NCBI GenBank assembly: GCA_013399015.1 | Contig: VWZX01001930.1 | Location: 1 to 64,000 of the forward strand | Source: Galbula dea | Taxonomy: Eukaryota; Chordata; Aves; Piciformes; Galbulidae | Reading direction: 5' to 3' | DNA: 64,000 nucleotides | Part shown: one piece after another, positions 1-12,128 of the stretch | Layout: each line of letters starts with the position of its first letter | Position numbering within the stretch: the first letter of the stretch is position 1 | The notes under the pieces: model-generated | Database searches by the model: none | Seen by the model: only the letters and a program-made list of their open reading frames with translations | Told to the model about the DNA's origin: nothing | Made by a program: the position numbers and the translations under genes

Positions 1-3000
1 TTAATAAATTAATATATAAAAATTAATTTATATATGTATTACAGTATAATATTTACCATTTTTCTAAACAGCATGACACTTAAAGCTTCTGAGCCACTAT
101 AAACCTTAAATTATTGGTAAAGAATCCCTATCTAATGAGCTGCCCTTCATATTGCAATCATACATTTATGCAGTTAATTATTCTTACTTAAGTGTAGATC
201 CTCAAATTTATTCTTAGAGTTACATCTTAAGTTTTTTAGGTCATTTCTCCAATTTGCCAGAATCATTTTGAATTCTAATTCTGCTTTCCAAGGTACTCAC
301 AGTTCTTCCTAGTTTCATTTCACTTGCAAATTTAACAAGCACATTCATATAATGCATACTAGTTACTAAAAAAACCCGGAAGATTTTCGATAATTGTAAA
401 TTATTGCTGACTTAACTCTTCATATGAAAGCTGCTGTTTTGGGGTGTTTTTTTCTTTAATTGCTGCAAGTTCACTAATTATGAAAATGCTACCAAACAGC
501 ATTTAACATGGGTTGCATACTGGTCTAGAATTCCAGAAGTCCTGAACTGCAAGTCCAGATTTACATGAAGTTTTTACAAAAGTCCTGTATGACAGCTTCT
601 CAAATGGGTTAGCATTTTAATTCTGTCTTCCTTCTAGTATCATTACTTGAGACATTAAAAGTTTAAACTGACTTATATTGAATCCTTTTCCAGTTTTCAA
701 ATGGGCATCAAAGTTTTTTATGCATGGAAATAAAATGTAATAATTCCTGTCCTCCACAAAGAAGCATTTTAAGGATATGCAGTATTGCAGTTTCAGCAGG
801 AACTTCACCATTAAATGTAATATAGTGTGAGAGTGATAACTCTTGCTAGACAACAATATAAAACTTCTTCTGTTTTGCTGATTATTCTTTCAAAAACAAC
901 AGCCTATCCCTGAGTTATGATTCACTTCTCTGAGTGAATGCTGTTATTTGTTTTAGCAATCTACATCTATTTAAAACAAACTTTAGTTCAGTTTGATTTA
1001 CTGAGCATTTAAGCCCCAAAGGATGCGTAGTCAAAGCATTCTGTTAAAGGACCCACAAATCTATTGGCAATAGTCAGAATTTGCTTATTGCTTGTTATAC
1101 TTACATCACAGGTCTGGGTATTTGTGCCTTTCATTTCTGCTACTTGACTGTATGTAACTCTCAGTAAATTGTTTAACCTTTCTATACTTAAGTTCCCTTA
1201 GCTGGGCATTTTACTAACCTCGAGAGATATTACAGGATTGAACTAAGAACTGGCCTTTCAAGTTTCTCAGATAAAAAACGTTGCCTAAGTGCCAAGCAGT
1301 ACTGAAAATCTAGAGGGACTGTGCCAACATTTTGGTTGTGATTCTCATTTTCCTTACTGTTGAGCTTCACTAACTTTAGCAGTTATTTCTATTATTCATT
1401 TGCAGACAGAAGAGTGACATCCTTTGTATTTTAAGGGGCAAGGAAGAACTGTTCTTCCAACAGGCCCACTCTGCCAGTGGGTAAGATCTGGGCAACGCTT
1501 TTCCATTCAGCTTCCCAGTGAGGAAGAAGCAGTTCTAACAAAGTATATGTATATTCCAAACATATTCTTGTTTCTTTTAAGAAATAATATCCATCTTGGA
1601 GGACAGACGGGTCAGCAGGGTCAGAGGCAGGCCCTTCATTTTGAATATCAGTGCCTTTACTTCTTTACTCCCCTGCATCACCTTGATCTTAGGAATAATC
1701 TACTGATAAACAAATGCCAAGGGCAAATTTAGCTTAAGTTTTGTATGGCTCTTCTTGATTTCTTCAGAGCTGTGTGCAACAGAAGTAAATAGCATATTTT
1801 CTTTCACAGCTCTGTGTTCTGACGGCTCTTTATGAAGCATACTCAGGAAAGCAGTCAAATAATCCCTTGGCAACGCTTGCAGCATTATCAATTATAGCAA
1901 GTCAAGGCCTCGTCTGAAATAAAATTATCAGTGTTACCATGCTATTTCTATATCCTACAAGGTACAGTGTTTTTCTCTACCAAGAACACATGCTGACTTT
2001 AGATTCCTAGTAAGGTTTCACTTCTCATTTTTCACACCAGCATAAAGGTGAGCTCTTTGTGATTCTTCTCATATGGCTTCTCTCTTCTTCTAGGTGTATA
2101 CAAGCGCCTTGTAGCATCCCCCTGGAGTATTGCCCAGCTCCATTCTAGAATAACCTGGTCAAGTACTTATAACAATAAGATTTGCTAGAATATTGCAAGA
2201 GCGTTTGTTGGGTTTTCTTGTTTGGTATTTTGAGAAGCAGTGTGTTGCCTTCAGCCCTCAAAACCATTTGGATAAATTTGTATTATTTTTAGGTTTTTAT
2301 TAGTTCATTGTTCTTATGGTTCTGCAATTTAAAAACAAAACAAAACCACAAAACCCAAAAAAACACAAACAGAAGAACATGCAACTTGAGATTTTATATT
2401 GGCCTTCAGATTCCAGCAAGTGGAAAAACAGCAAATACCCGAATAGTAACATTGTAATCACCCATTTTGTTAGTGCATTCTTTTTCTCAAACGCTTCTCC
2501 AGCCAGTTCAAGACATGAACCCTTTCAATTTTCACTGTGCATCAAATCAATTAACATTTTTTGTCACTCTTTGAACCATACCTCTTAAAGCTATCACATT
2601 TCTACATCACACAAATATTGTTGTCTATATCCAAACTAGATCATAAGTTACTTCTCTATAAATGTTCATCTTGAACATGCTTTTGGTATTCAGAAGCAGG
2701 AATAGCTACAACTTACCCTCTTCTGTACTAGCTATGAAGGAAGCTGGGAGTGGAGAAGTAGACAAATAATATTTCTACCAATTAGAGAGGAATTTTTCAA
2801 TCATTTTCAGTTGAGCTGTAGAAATTTGTGTGTGTTATTTGATCCATCAAATGCTGGTGCCATTTCCTGTAGCTATTGAAATGTGTGATTTATTGGCTCA
2901 AGGCTAATAATATATTCATTTATACAAACATCTATTCAGTACTGCAGTGGTTCATTTTTAAATGATTGAGTTAAACCAGGAGTGTTTTAGAGTCAATTAT

Positions 3001-3594
3001 ATGCACATACCTAAAGTATGCGGTCCTTCCAAAAAAGTTGATGAAAACATAATGAAATCTGGTTTTTACAATGCGTTCTAAACAAAAATATCAAATAATT
3101 TTCAGCAGCTGACATTCTCAGACTCAGTCATTATCACAGACAATCAGCTAAACATACTAAGTTTGAACTATCAAATAGTAAAGATTTTCTGTTCTTGTCC
3201 ACAGCTCCAACTAGACCAATTGCAATTTAATTTTTGTCCAGTCAGATGCCACGTACCATTTAACAACCTATGAAATAACTGCAGTATCCTTAAGAAATAT
3301 CAATACTCTACACAACAGATAATCATTAATGTTAGCACTGACAGGATTCTTTCTGTAAATTCTTTTATTATTGGGACAGAATCTGTGTTTAAATTGCTTC
3401 TATTTTCTACCTGTTTACTATGTAATTCTATGTTGTTCTATGTTAAGTTGAAATAAGATCTGATTTTTTTTAAAACACAGTACTTGCCAGAAAAAAAATC
3501 AGAATATTCTTACTTTGTGAAAAATCTTCGTACTGCATGTGAATACACACCAGTTAATTGAACTAATATGAGTAGTTGTAGAAAAAGAAAAAAG
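1..3594. other. non-coding stretch, no gene seen
   Basis: AT-rich single-copy-looking DNA. All open frames are short and have the composition of chance frames. An A/C-rich low-complexity patch lies around 2329-2372. A minus-strand pair of splice-like signals frames a 27-base segment near 2718-2744, too short to call. I see no repeat family that I can name here. Confidence 0.6.
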
Positions 3595-4080
3595 GGCAAT
3601 TTTGGTGGATAGTTGGTCTATGGATCTCATGGGAACAACGGACTTCAACCTTGACGAGCTTACCCTGTACCCGTGAGAATGCTGAGAAGGTGATACAGAA
3701 GGAAAGCAAGAATAGCAAAGAGAAGATTTGAGATGCAGCTGTGGGGAGAAAGTTAGGCATATTCCCATGGACTATGTGACCAATAGTAGCTGGACACTAA
3801 ACTAACTTTAGCCAATTAATAAATGACACGATAGTTTGTTATTCTCTCCTAAAGGTATAAAGGGATGCTCTTGCTAGCCATTTTCTTGTATATAGTCTCT
3901 ACCTCTGACTCTTGTACTTTTGCTTGGCCTATTTTATTTACTTTTACATTAAATGCGACCACTCGCTGCACGTCTTTTGTGTATGTGTGTGTGTCAGATC
4001 CATCTGAGTTTTTTAAATCACTATAGTTGTCATCTGCACGGCATATTGTCGTGCTGCGACATCGGTGTCCCTGCAGACTG
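3595..4080 (+). mobile_element. probable solo LTR of an endogenous retrovirus
   Basis: This stretch stands out for CpG content: about seven CpG lie between 3955 and 4075, while the surrounding DNA has almost none. It also has promoter-like order on the plus strand: a CCAAT-type box (GCCAAT near 3810), a TATA box (TATAAAG near 3856), then ATTAAA near 3949 as a poly(A) signal, then a CpG-rich tail that would be U5. That order and spacing fit U3-R-U5. I could not find clean TG...CA ends or a target-site duplication, so the borders are approximate and the part before 3740 may be internal or flanking sequence. No retroviral coding sequence is seen. An unrelated promoter fragment is the alternative. 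Confidence 0.42.
3984..3994. repeat. short (TG)n microsatellite
   Basis: An uninterrupted TG run of about 5.5 units, preceded by a TGTGTA interruption. It lies inside the putative U5 of the LTR-like segment. Confidence 0.8.
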
Positions 4081-6594
4081 CAAAATTGTCAGACAGGAAA
4101 GAAAGTATTATCTCAGCCTGATTTTTTTTAACCTCATTTCTCATCTCAAAAACAGCTAATATGATCTGGCTTCAGACTGACTAACAGGGAGCCCTAGTTG
4201 AAGGATCCAGCTCATTTTTTTTCATATGGAGATGCCATCAGTGACTTGATTAGTCTCTGATAAACTGGTTTAGGATTTAGAAAAGATGAGCAGGGTGCTA
4301 CAAAAGGAAAGAAGTTGAGTTAAGCAGCAGGTCAAATGGAGTAACTGTAACAGTCAATATTAGAGACTGACTTTGCAGGCTTTGAGAAGGGCTTATGGAA
4401 TGGCACCCACTGCACTGACTCTCCCATCCACTCAGCTGTGATTAACATAGTTCCATATGAAACTGGGGGAAAAAAAATAGAGGAGTTAGTAGTATCTGCA
4501 AAATGTATTTTTCTGAAGGAAAAATAGTTTAGTTTGGCTGGTGGATCCAGGGTAGGTGCCAAGACAGCTAAATCATCATCACTTAGGCACTCCTGCAAAA
4601 AAGTGTGGAAAATCCCCTGATTTTATGCAGCGTGTTAAAATAGTTCTTTTGTTTGCAGGATGTCAAGGTTTAATAAGATACCATCTGTGCTGTTTTACAT
4701 CTTAAGACAGAAATAATGACTGTAATTGATCTGTTATCAGCTCCTGCTACTCATAAAAGAGATGTGAAGATAGGTACCATAACAAACCAGGCCTTTCACC
4801 TGCAAAAGTTTAAAAAAAAATGCAGTAGCAGTCTGCATAGGTTGGAGGCAAGAAGCAATGTTCTCTGAGAGTTAGCTTAAAATTAAAGGAAGTAGGAAGA
4901 CTTGTAGAACGGTAACACATTTGGGACTTGGTTCCTATGGTAAGAAGGCATAAGCAGTCCCAGATTATGTACACATGAGTAAATTAGATGTGCCCAGGAT
5001 TGGGTTTGAGGCCAAATGGCATGTAAGAGCCTGTCCATACTGCTAACCTCTCTGACCCTCCAAATCAAAGTGGCTGCAGCCAAATCGCCGTCAAAAATGA
5101 TCCCTGGCCAGTGTCAGCTTCTGAACTAGGCTCAGGATTTGTTTGCAAGATCATCTGTCAGCCTTGAGCCAAAACTGTGCCTGGAAATGTTATAGCAATT
5201 TAACAATGCTGATGACTGAGACACGGTGTCCAGGAATTTTCCTGGCACCATCTCATTTACTGTTGTAAATGTAGTCTCTGTGTTTAGGTACCTCTCTGCT
5301 TGTGTGATCCCTGTGTGAGACATTTGAAGCACATCAATTTAAAATTTGCAGAGGTAGAAATATTGACCACACCAGTAGGTATGATAAAGAGTGTTTAGCT
5401 GAGGCAAAACTCACAATGTGAATTACACCTTGTGTACATCCTAATCCACTCTTTTTCTCTGTTTTTCTAACTTGGGGTTTTCTATTATTATTGGCTTAAC
5501 TGCTGAGATTGTTCCTGAGTGCATCTGTGTTTCAGAAGATACTTTCACAAACACTGGAATAAAATAAATGAAAACCATAATTTCAGCATACACCATGATC
5601 CCCCAAAAATGTAACTACAAACATCTCGCCCTAATCCTGGTTTTGAGCTCCCTGAGTACTTGGAAACCAAATTCACTGAGCTGTAGCTTAGCCCACATAT
5701 TGGTATTTAGGAATCATGATGAGGCAGCAGTATTAACCTTCAGTGTTCCTTTTGCTGATGTTAAATTTGTTTGTTTTTTCTGTTAGTTGAAGTAGTTTTA
5801 TTTCAGCACAGGGTTGAAAAGGGCAGAGTGATATTAGTCAGAGCCTGCTCTGGGCCCTGGGTAAAAAGCTATGTTCACACAGCCAAGACCCTGGTGCCTT
5901 GTAGGGTAATAGTCCCTGTGGCTGAGTCACCTCTACTGTGGTCAGTGAGTGAGAAGGCAAAATGTAGTAGGCTTGGCTGCCTAGGAGCAAGTAAAGGTTG
6001 TTAATGAAATATCTATATGACTTGGTGGTTGTTTCAATATTATAATACACAGGAAAACTTTGAGTGATGGGAACCACATCTTACTGCTCTGCATAGCAGA
6101 GAGGCAAATAGGGCTGTGATACTAAACTAGAGTCGCTATTAGGAAGAAACAGGCAAGTGTGGGAAGGGGAACAGATGATCTGGCAGCAGGACATTACTAC
6201 CTTATGTAAAGCAATAAGCACGTAAGCTTTTATTGGCACTTGTCAGCTTGCTTAAAATGAGATCTTCCTTGTTAACCCACCCACATTCATTTTTCAAAGC
6301 TGTATGAAAGCATTAGCAGCTATATCACTAAACACCTTCCTAAATAACCTTTGTGCTGGCAGTTGTGTGATGCTGGAACCTTTCATATTGCAGAGAAATG
6401 GAGGACTGCCCCAGCACAATGTCCTGCCTCTTCTAAGCATATGAGCAACCTGAACAGCACAAGTGGGGTGTGTTGTTTGAGAAGCAAACGTATGTGGCCT
6501 ACTAATGTGGACAGGAATCTTTCTGTTGTAGGTAATTCTGTGTAAATCCCAGAATACAGGAGTTTCTGACCCATCTCACACTTTTACACTTCTG
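4081..6594. other. non-coding stretch with one weak exon candidate
   Basis: There is no recognisable gene or repeat. On the minus strand, 4372-4462 is bounded by a strong polypyrimidine tract ending CCCCCAG and a GTCAGT donor, and is open in one frame. It is discussed under findings. The rest shows only short chance frames. Confidence 0.5.
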
Positions 6595-6733
6595 CTGGCA
6601 TTCTTTTTGAGATAGGAGACTGAGGCACAGGAATCCCATGATTTGCTTAAGTGGTATGGACTATCCGTACCTAAGCAGGAAATGAACTGGGTCTCTAGAG
6701 CTCCAGAACAAGACTGTTACCACAGGGTCATCT
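6595..6733 (-). repeat. MIR-like ancient SINE fragment
   Basis: Read on the plus strand, this segment contains GAGACTGAGGCACAG near 6616. It continues with a CTTAAG-type stretch, GCAGGAAATGAACTGGGTCTC near 6675 and CTCCAGAACAAGACTGTTACC near 6700. This order matches the reverse complement of the MIR/CORE-SINE body as I know it: the GAAACTGAGGCACAG end, then the GAACCCAGGTC segment, then the tRNA-related end. The copy is diverged and has indels, as expected for an element inserted before amniotes split. Its promoter A/B boxes are not intact. A RepeatMasker hit to MIR or MIR1_Amn would settle it. Confidence 0.65.
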
Positions 6734-7256
6734 ATTTTCCCTATGCCATGATGCTTCTTGTGAAATAAAATGCCTTTCTCTGCTCCTCTGGGAATCTAAT
6801 TCTATGTACTGAGAAAATGAGACAGTGAATGCAGGAACAGGAATAATTTTCTTTTCCTTTTAGGAGTCTGCAGGCTAATTTATTCTGAGTTTGTATTGTG
6901 CTTTTCCCAATCTACCTTTTACGTTTTCTGTATTTTCTTCCATGTTTAAAATATGCTGTCTCTTTCACATGTCATTCTTTCTTAACAACATAATACCTGA
7001 CATAATCTGCCCCCTGGATCCTTTGTGTTGTGAAATTGTTATCTTTGTTGTTATTGATTTCTGTTGCTAGGGGATGAGGTTGTGCCCCTTCTGGCCAGTT
7101 CTTCTTTGCAATTCAGCTATATTCTTTTAACTCTTAAAGATTTTCCTCCTGAGAACACAGAGTGCCAAATTTTGAGGTCATACAAAAATGCTAGCAATCC
7201 CAGAGCATGATTTTGTCTGAAAGATTGCAAGATATAATTATAAAATAGAACGGATA
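6734..7256. other. non-coding stretch, nothing recognised
   Basis: AT-rich sequence between two ancient repeats. I see no open frame of note, no tandem repeat and no recognisable mobile element. Confidence 0.6.
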
Positions 7257-7311
7257 GCAATGGGGAGTTATTCTGATCTTAACTATTTCTTTCTGAGAGC
7301 AGAATTTGGCC
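7257..7311 (+). repeat. ancient amniote interspersed repeat remnant
   Basis: The segment runs from CAATGGGGAGTTATTCTGAT to GAGAGCAGAATTTGGCC. From memory this matches a widespread old repeat of turtles, crocodilians and birds, whose typical form has CAATGGAGTTA followed by GAGAGCAGAATTTGGCCC. I cannot name the family with certainty. The middle is diverged. It has no coding potential. Confidence 0.45.
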
Positions 7312-8735
7312 AACGAACTTTGTTGTTTTTTTTTCTTCAGTCCTGCTAGGTTATTGTTCCTAGACAAAATATTAGAGGATTTCTTTATCAGTTGCACACT
7401 TCCAATTGAATACGTTTTTTTTCTTGAAGGGGGCATACCCTTTTGAAATACATAAATCATTTTTACTCTTCACTGAGTTTCTGCTTTTTTATTGAATTTA
7501 CATTTCATTTTCTCTGCAGAACAGAAATTTTGTTCTACAAATGAAGGGGCTGCTGCAGAACTTTTAAGATTTGAATAACAGTTGAAACAAAAGGAAAGAG
7601 TGAAATAGCCCGAGGAAGCTTTTTAAAACCAAACTGCTTCTTTCAACGTAAACTGGGATTTGGTTTTGTCTTTCTGGTTTGTTTTTTAAAGGAACTTGAG
7701 ACAGTTATGTGCTGTGTTCCTGGGTGAGATTTTCTTAAACTCTTGGGGTAAAATCTATCACTTCAGACTTCCTGATTAAACTCTCATGATCTTGCTGGAG
7801 CATTTTACTGTGTACTTTGACTTCTGCCTGCCTCTCTGAGAGCCCCCAGTATCACTCAAGGATTATGGAATTTGGGAGCTTGACTACTGTGGCCCACAAA
7901 TGGGAGCAGACAGCCCATGCCAGACCCTTGTCCATGGTCTACTTTAGCCTGCTCTGTTCTTTGCAGCTGGCTGAGCTGCTCAGCCCCAGTTGATATGCTC
8001 TAGGCTTCAAAAAGGGCTGCTGTAATGTCATGGCAGTTTCTGCAGAGCACTACAGTGGTTCATCTGGCAGCTTCAGAAAAGAGCAAGATAAAATAACAGA
8101 TTATTTTAAGGGTTTTTAACATACTGTGTTATTGAATCTTGGCTGTTGTTTGCTTTCCTTGCATGAGACTGTCAGGCTCCACCCAGTATGCAGTAATTCT
8201 AACACTTGAATTTGTGATTAACTGCAATTAATTTGACATGTGGCAGATAGTGAAAGATCCTTTTTCAAACCTTTTTTTTTCTGTTTGCCCTTGGAAATTT
8301 GGATGTTACAAAGGTGCCTCTGAGAGAGATTCTTGGAATTATGTTCCCTTGTACACAATAAATACTGAATTCGTAGTAAATCTAGTATCAGTATCTGCAG
8401 TTATATTTAGGTTTATATCCATGTTCCTGGCTTGAGCAGGGAGACAACTACCTCTCCCATTACCTAAGACCATTTTTCTTACAAGAAATACCTTTGTACT
8501 TTCTGTATTAATATTTGTTTCAGCCTCCTCACTTTAGCAATGAATATGTAGGTGAAGCCAAATTGTGCAAAGGGGAGTAGTCTCAAAAAGGGACTTGAAC
8601 TTTTAAGCTTAAATTGTTTGCACCAGACACTTTTTCTTACCCTAACCTAGCAGGAAATGTTTTAAGCTGAATGTACTTGTGCAAAGGCAAAACGCACTAC
8701 TTATTTTATGTCATTCAGTACAGAGTCTTGCTCTG

Positions 8736-8763
8736 TACACACATGCACACATATATACACACT
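8736..8763. repeat. interrupted (CA)n/(TA)n microsatellite
   Basis: Imperfect TACACACATGCACACATATATACACAC-type tract of about 28 bases. It is probably an old, interrupted dinucleotide repeat. Confidence 0.75.
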
Positions 8764-11700
8764 ACTTTCCTATGAAAAGATACTGATTTCTGCATCAAGT
8801 CACAGTATGGCCCAGATTTGGAAACTGGCTAGCTGTAGCATAGCTGGGTACATAAAGGATGAGTATACGAACAGTATCATCTCGTTACTGGCAATGCATA
8901 AACAGCAAGAAGCCAAATAAGCATGCATTTTTTTGCCACTGCAAGTTTTGCTGTTCCCAAAAACTCTCTGTTTGTCTGCCTCCTACTGTGTAGATCTCAT
9001 GTTTGATCAGCTAGCAATAAGGGAGGTCATACGTTCTAGATGCGTGTTATTTTTCAGGTACATATGTTTGCTACATGTGGTAGAAGCAAACTGTTACTGA
9101 CAAAACGATTCAAGAAGCCATGTACTACGAGCAAGGCACAAAAGAATTGGTGGGCAATTTCTGTTAAATGCTCATGAGTGGAGCAGGAAGAGCAGAAATG
9201 TCTGCAGACGGCCCTGCCTTTTCCAAATGCAAACAGTTGCATAGAAAATAGTAATTTTTGAAACCTCATAGGGCTGAAGTCTCGCTTTCTGTTGGAAGCT
9301 CCCTGTGGTAGTGCCAGCCATCCTTTACAAACCCTGTAGGAACAACATTTAGTTACAGCTATCAGAGACAGATTTTTCTCTGCTTTCTTCTCCTCCTGTT
9401 GGCAGAGTTCCCAGATTGGATCCGTTTGGATGACAGCTTGCTCACCTGTGTCAGCCAATGGTTCACAAAGGCATCCCAGAGCACTTGTCTCCCATCTTCC
9501 TCAAGGTGGGAACAGCTACATAACAGACACACTCAGCACATGAAGTCTCTCAGCACCAGGGGGTGAGGGTGTGAGGTTTTCCTTCATGCTGAGTGAAATC
9601 ACACAACAGTTCCTGACACAGCCTGCAATGAGGATCCACTCCAGCTACCTGATTAGTACTGGAACCTGCCAAACCACTGAGTACCTACCTCAGCACTTTC
9701 TGTTCTCTCATCCTAAGCAACTGATTATTTTTTCCTTTGTTCAATGTAATAATTGAATAACGCTAACAAGTGATGTGCACAGGGAAAAATGGGGTGAAGC
9801 AGACCTGCCTAGGGAATACTAACAGTACAAAAGGAAAGTTAGTTAGATCTATAGGAGAATTGTATAAATTTTAATATCGAGGAGCACTACGTAAGAATAT
9901 TCTGTGAATTTGCACTCAGTTTATACAGCAATAAGAAACTTCTAAAATATGAAATCTACACTGTCTTGTAATCCACTAAAAACACTTATTTATAGTGAGA
10001 GCAATACAGAAAGGGATTACTAACAGCTTTCCTTTCCCAACTACTGCTGCAGGCAGCAAAACAATGGAATTAAATTTGCCTTTATGTGGAGTCTAATCAG
10101 ATGATTCCAGGATTACTGACTCTTTCTAGATTCTATGGCTATGAATACATAAAACTGGTCAGTTTTTCAGTGTTGCATTTGTACTCCAGCCTTCGAATTA
10201 GCTCAAGGCACACTTGATGAGGTGGGAAAAAAGAGAACTGGAAGGGAAGAGAATAGGAATCAAGGGAAGGATATTGGACAGCTAGGGTTGACTGGGATTA
10301 GTACAATTCCTCTGGAGTCAATAAGACTGTCTGGATGATGACTCTATACAAAATTTGGCTGTAACATGTGGATCCAAGAAAAATCATCTCCTCAGTTCCA
10401 TGGAGACTGAGCAAGGTCAATTATTGGTTACTTTTTAAAAGAATTATCATTCTCTTTTTGATGTCTGCTTTAGGGGAAGTTTTGGCATGATATTATGTGT
10501 TAGTAGAATCGGTATCCTTTGTACAGGTTCCTTAGCTGTAGTTAAAAACAGGTTTGATTATAATCACATAGCTTGTGTGATGTACAATAGTTTCAGTGAA
10601 AGCTTTACAACTCTGTCTTGGACTTCACTGAATCAGGCAAAAAATTCACTGAAATAGGTGGTATCAGCATTTGGATTACATTCTTGGGCAATGGTTTTGC
10701 AGAATATATTTACAGTCTCATCTGGAACCCTGTGGTATGCTCATCATTGTAGAAGAGATGTATGCATACAGCCTTGTGCTTAACAGTCATTTTGAACACG
10801 GAGGAACACATCAAAACTGCAAATTGTTTTGTTTTAACTTTCTCAGCCACCTAGGTGCAACTGCCCACCCTCAGTCTTGTTCCCATTTTGGTGGGGTTTC
10901 ATCAGTTCTGTTGTGGAATCCTGATTCTTTGAGAAGTACTGAAGTCTTCCTGCCTGAGCTGGCAAAGGGAAGTGCTAAGGGGTACAGTTTTCTTTTTCCC
11001 TCTGTGCTCTTTTGAGCACTTGGGATTACATGGAAGGCATTGATCTAATCATCAAGTCTTCAAGCCTTTCCTTAATTTCTGCTCACTACTTACTCAGGCA
11101 AGGATCCAGTTGACTTCCTCGAGTTCAGCCTCAGCAAAAAAACAAATTAAAGGACTTGGCCTCAGGTCTGATGTCATACTCCATTTCTTTTCACTTTAAC
11201 TCTTAATTTTACCATTCTTCTAACTGCACTAGAGAAGGTGGAGATGGCTTGTTTTGATCAGTTTCCAAACATATTTTTTCCCCTCCCCACAACCCAAAGT
11301 AGATCTAGGGGCTTGAGAGAGCTGTAAGGAAATGCTGGCAGCATTGCTAGCATGTAAGAACCAAGTGGGGAAAATGATGCTAGCTTCTTTAAAAACACAG
11401 AATATAAGCAGTTATTTGAACAACTAATTTCTCATAGACACTCTGCAGCCCTCTTTAAAGCTTTTTATCTTATCTGCTGCAGGTCATGATGGCATTTCCT
11501 GGCTCAAAGAGGACTCCAAAATGCTACAGGATAAGTACTGTTTCCTGCTGCCTGCCATGCCCCCAAGGGCTAGTAGATTTTGTCCCTCTGTTCTTTGGAG
11601 ATATGTATATGTTTTTTGTAGTGGACAAGAGATCACTTCCTTATCGGTGATTTTCGATCCAATTTAAGAATGAAACTGTTATAAAAAGAATGAGTAATGT

Positions 11701-12092
11701 GGAGTGCTAATTCTATTTCCCCCCTTCTCTGTTGTTAGGGAGACTTAACTGACTCCAGGCTCTCCATTTGGAGGTCAGAGGCATAGGCATGAGCAAAGCC
11801 TCCCTCAGGCTATGCTCCATTCTTGCGCACTGAAGCTCCAAAGAGCAAGATAGAAAAAAACCTTAGCCTTCTAGATCTCCTCTACCAAACTGCTTCATGA
11901 GTGTTCTGAAAGGGCCTTGCCCTTTCCAATTCAAGTTGGCATCTCTGATTCAAAAGACCAGACAAATGCGTGATTGTTCCATAGATATGTCTGCCTCCAT
12001 TGAAAGTCATTGCTAATATTGGAATGCTGTCAGAGTATATATCCTGCAGTTTCTTTGAGGCAGATGCATTCTGTCTGTGCCAAACGTATTGG

Positions 12093-12128
12093 CAAACACA
12101 CAAACACACACGTACACACTCACACAAA
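12093..12128. repeat. interrupted (CA)n microsatellite
   Basis: About 36 bases made almost wholly of CA units, interrupted by AAA triplets, one CGTA and one CTCA. It is the longest CA-type tract in the window. It lies inside a chance minus-strand frame, where it would encode a low-complexity Cys/Val run; this argues against that frame being a gene. Confidence 0.85.

Noticed and set aside
7520..7580. Plus-strand acceptor TTTTCTCTGCAG with a short open segment ending in TAA
   Set aside because: It could be a terminal exon, but only about 18 codons are open and no partner exon on the plus strand was found.
9054..9458. 134-codon minus-strand open frame
   Set aside because: It has no domain, start context or repeat identity. 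The overlapping 70-base exon candidate uses a different frame.
11483..11660. Plus-strand strong acceptor (CTTATCTGCTGCAG) followed by about 60 open codons in two frames
   Set aside because: There is no usable donor and no upstream exon, and two frames being open at once argues for chance.
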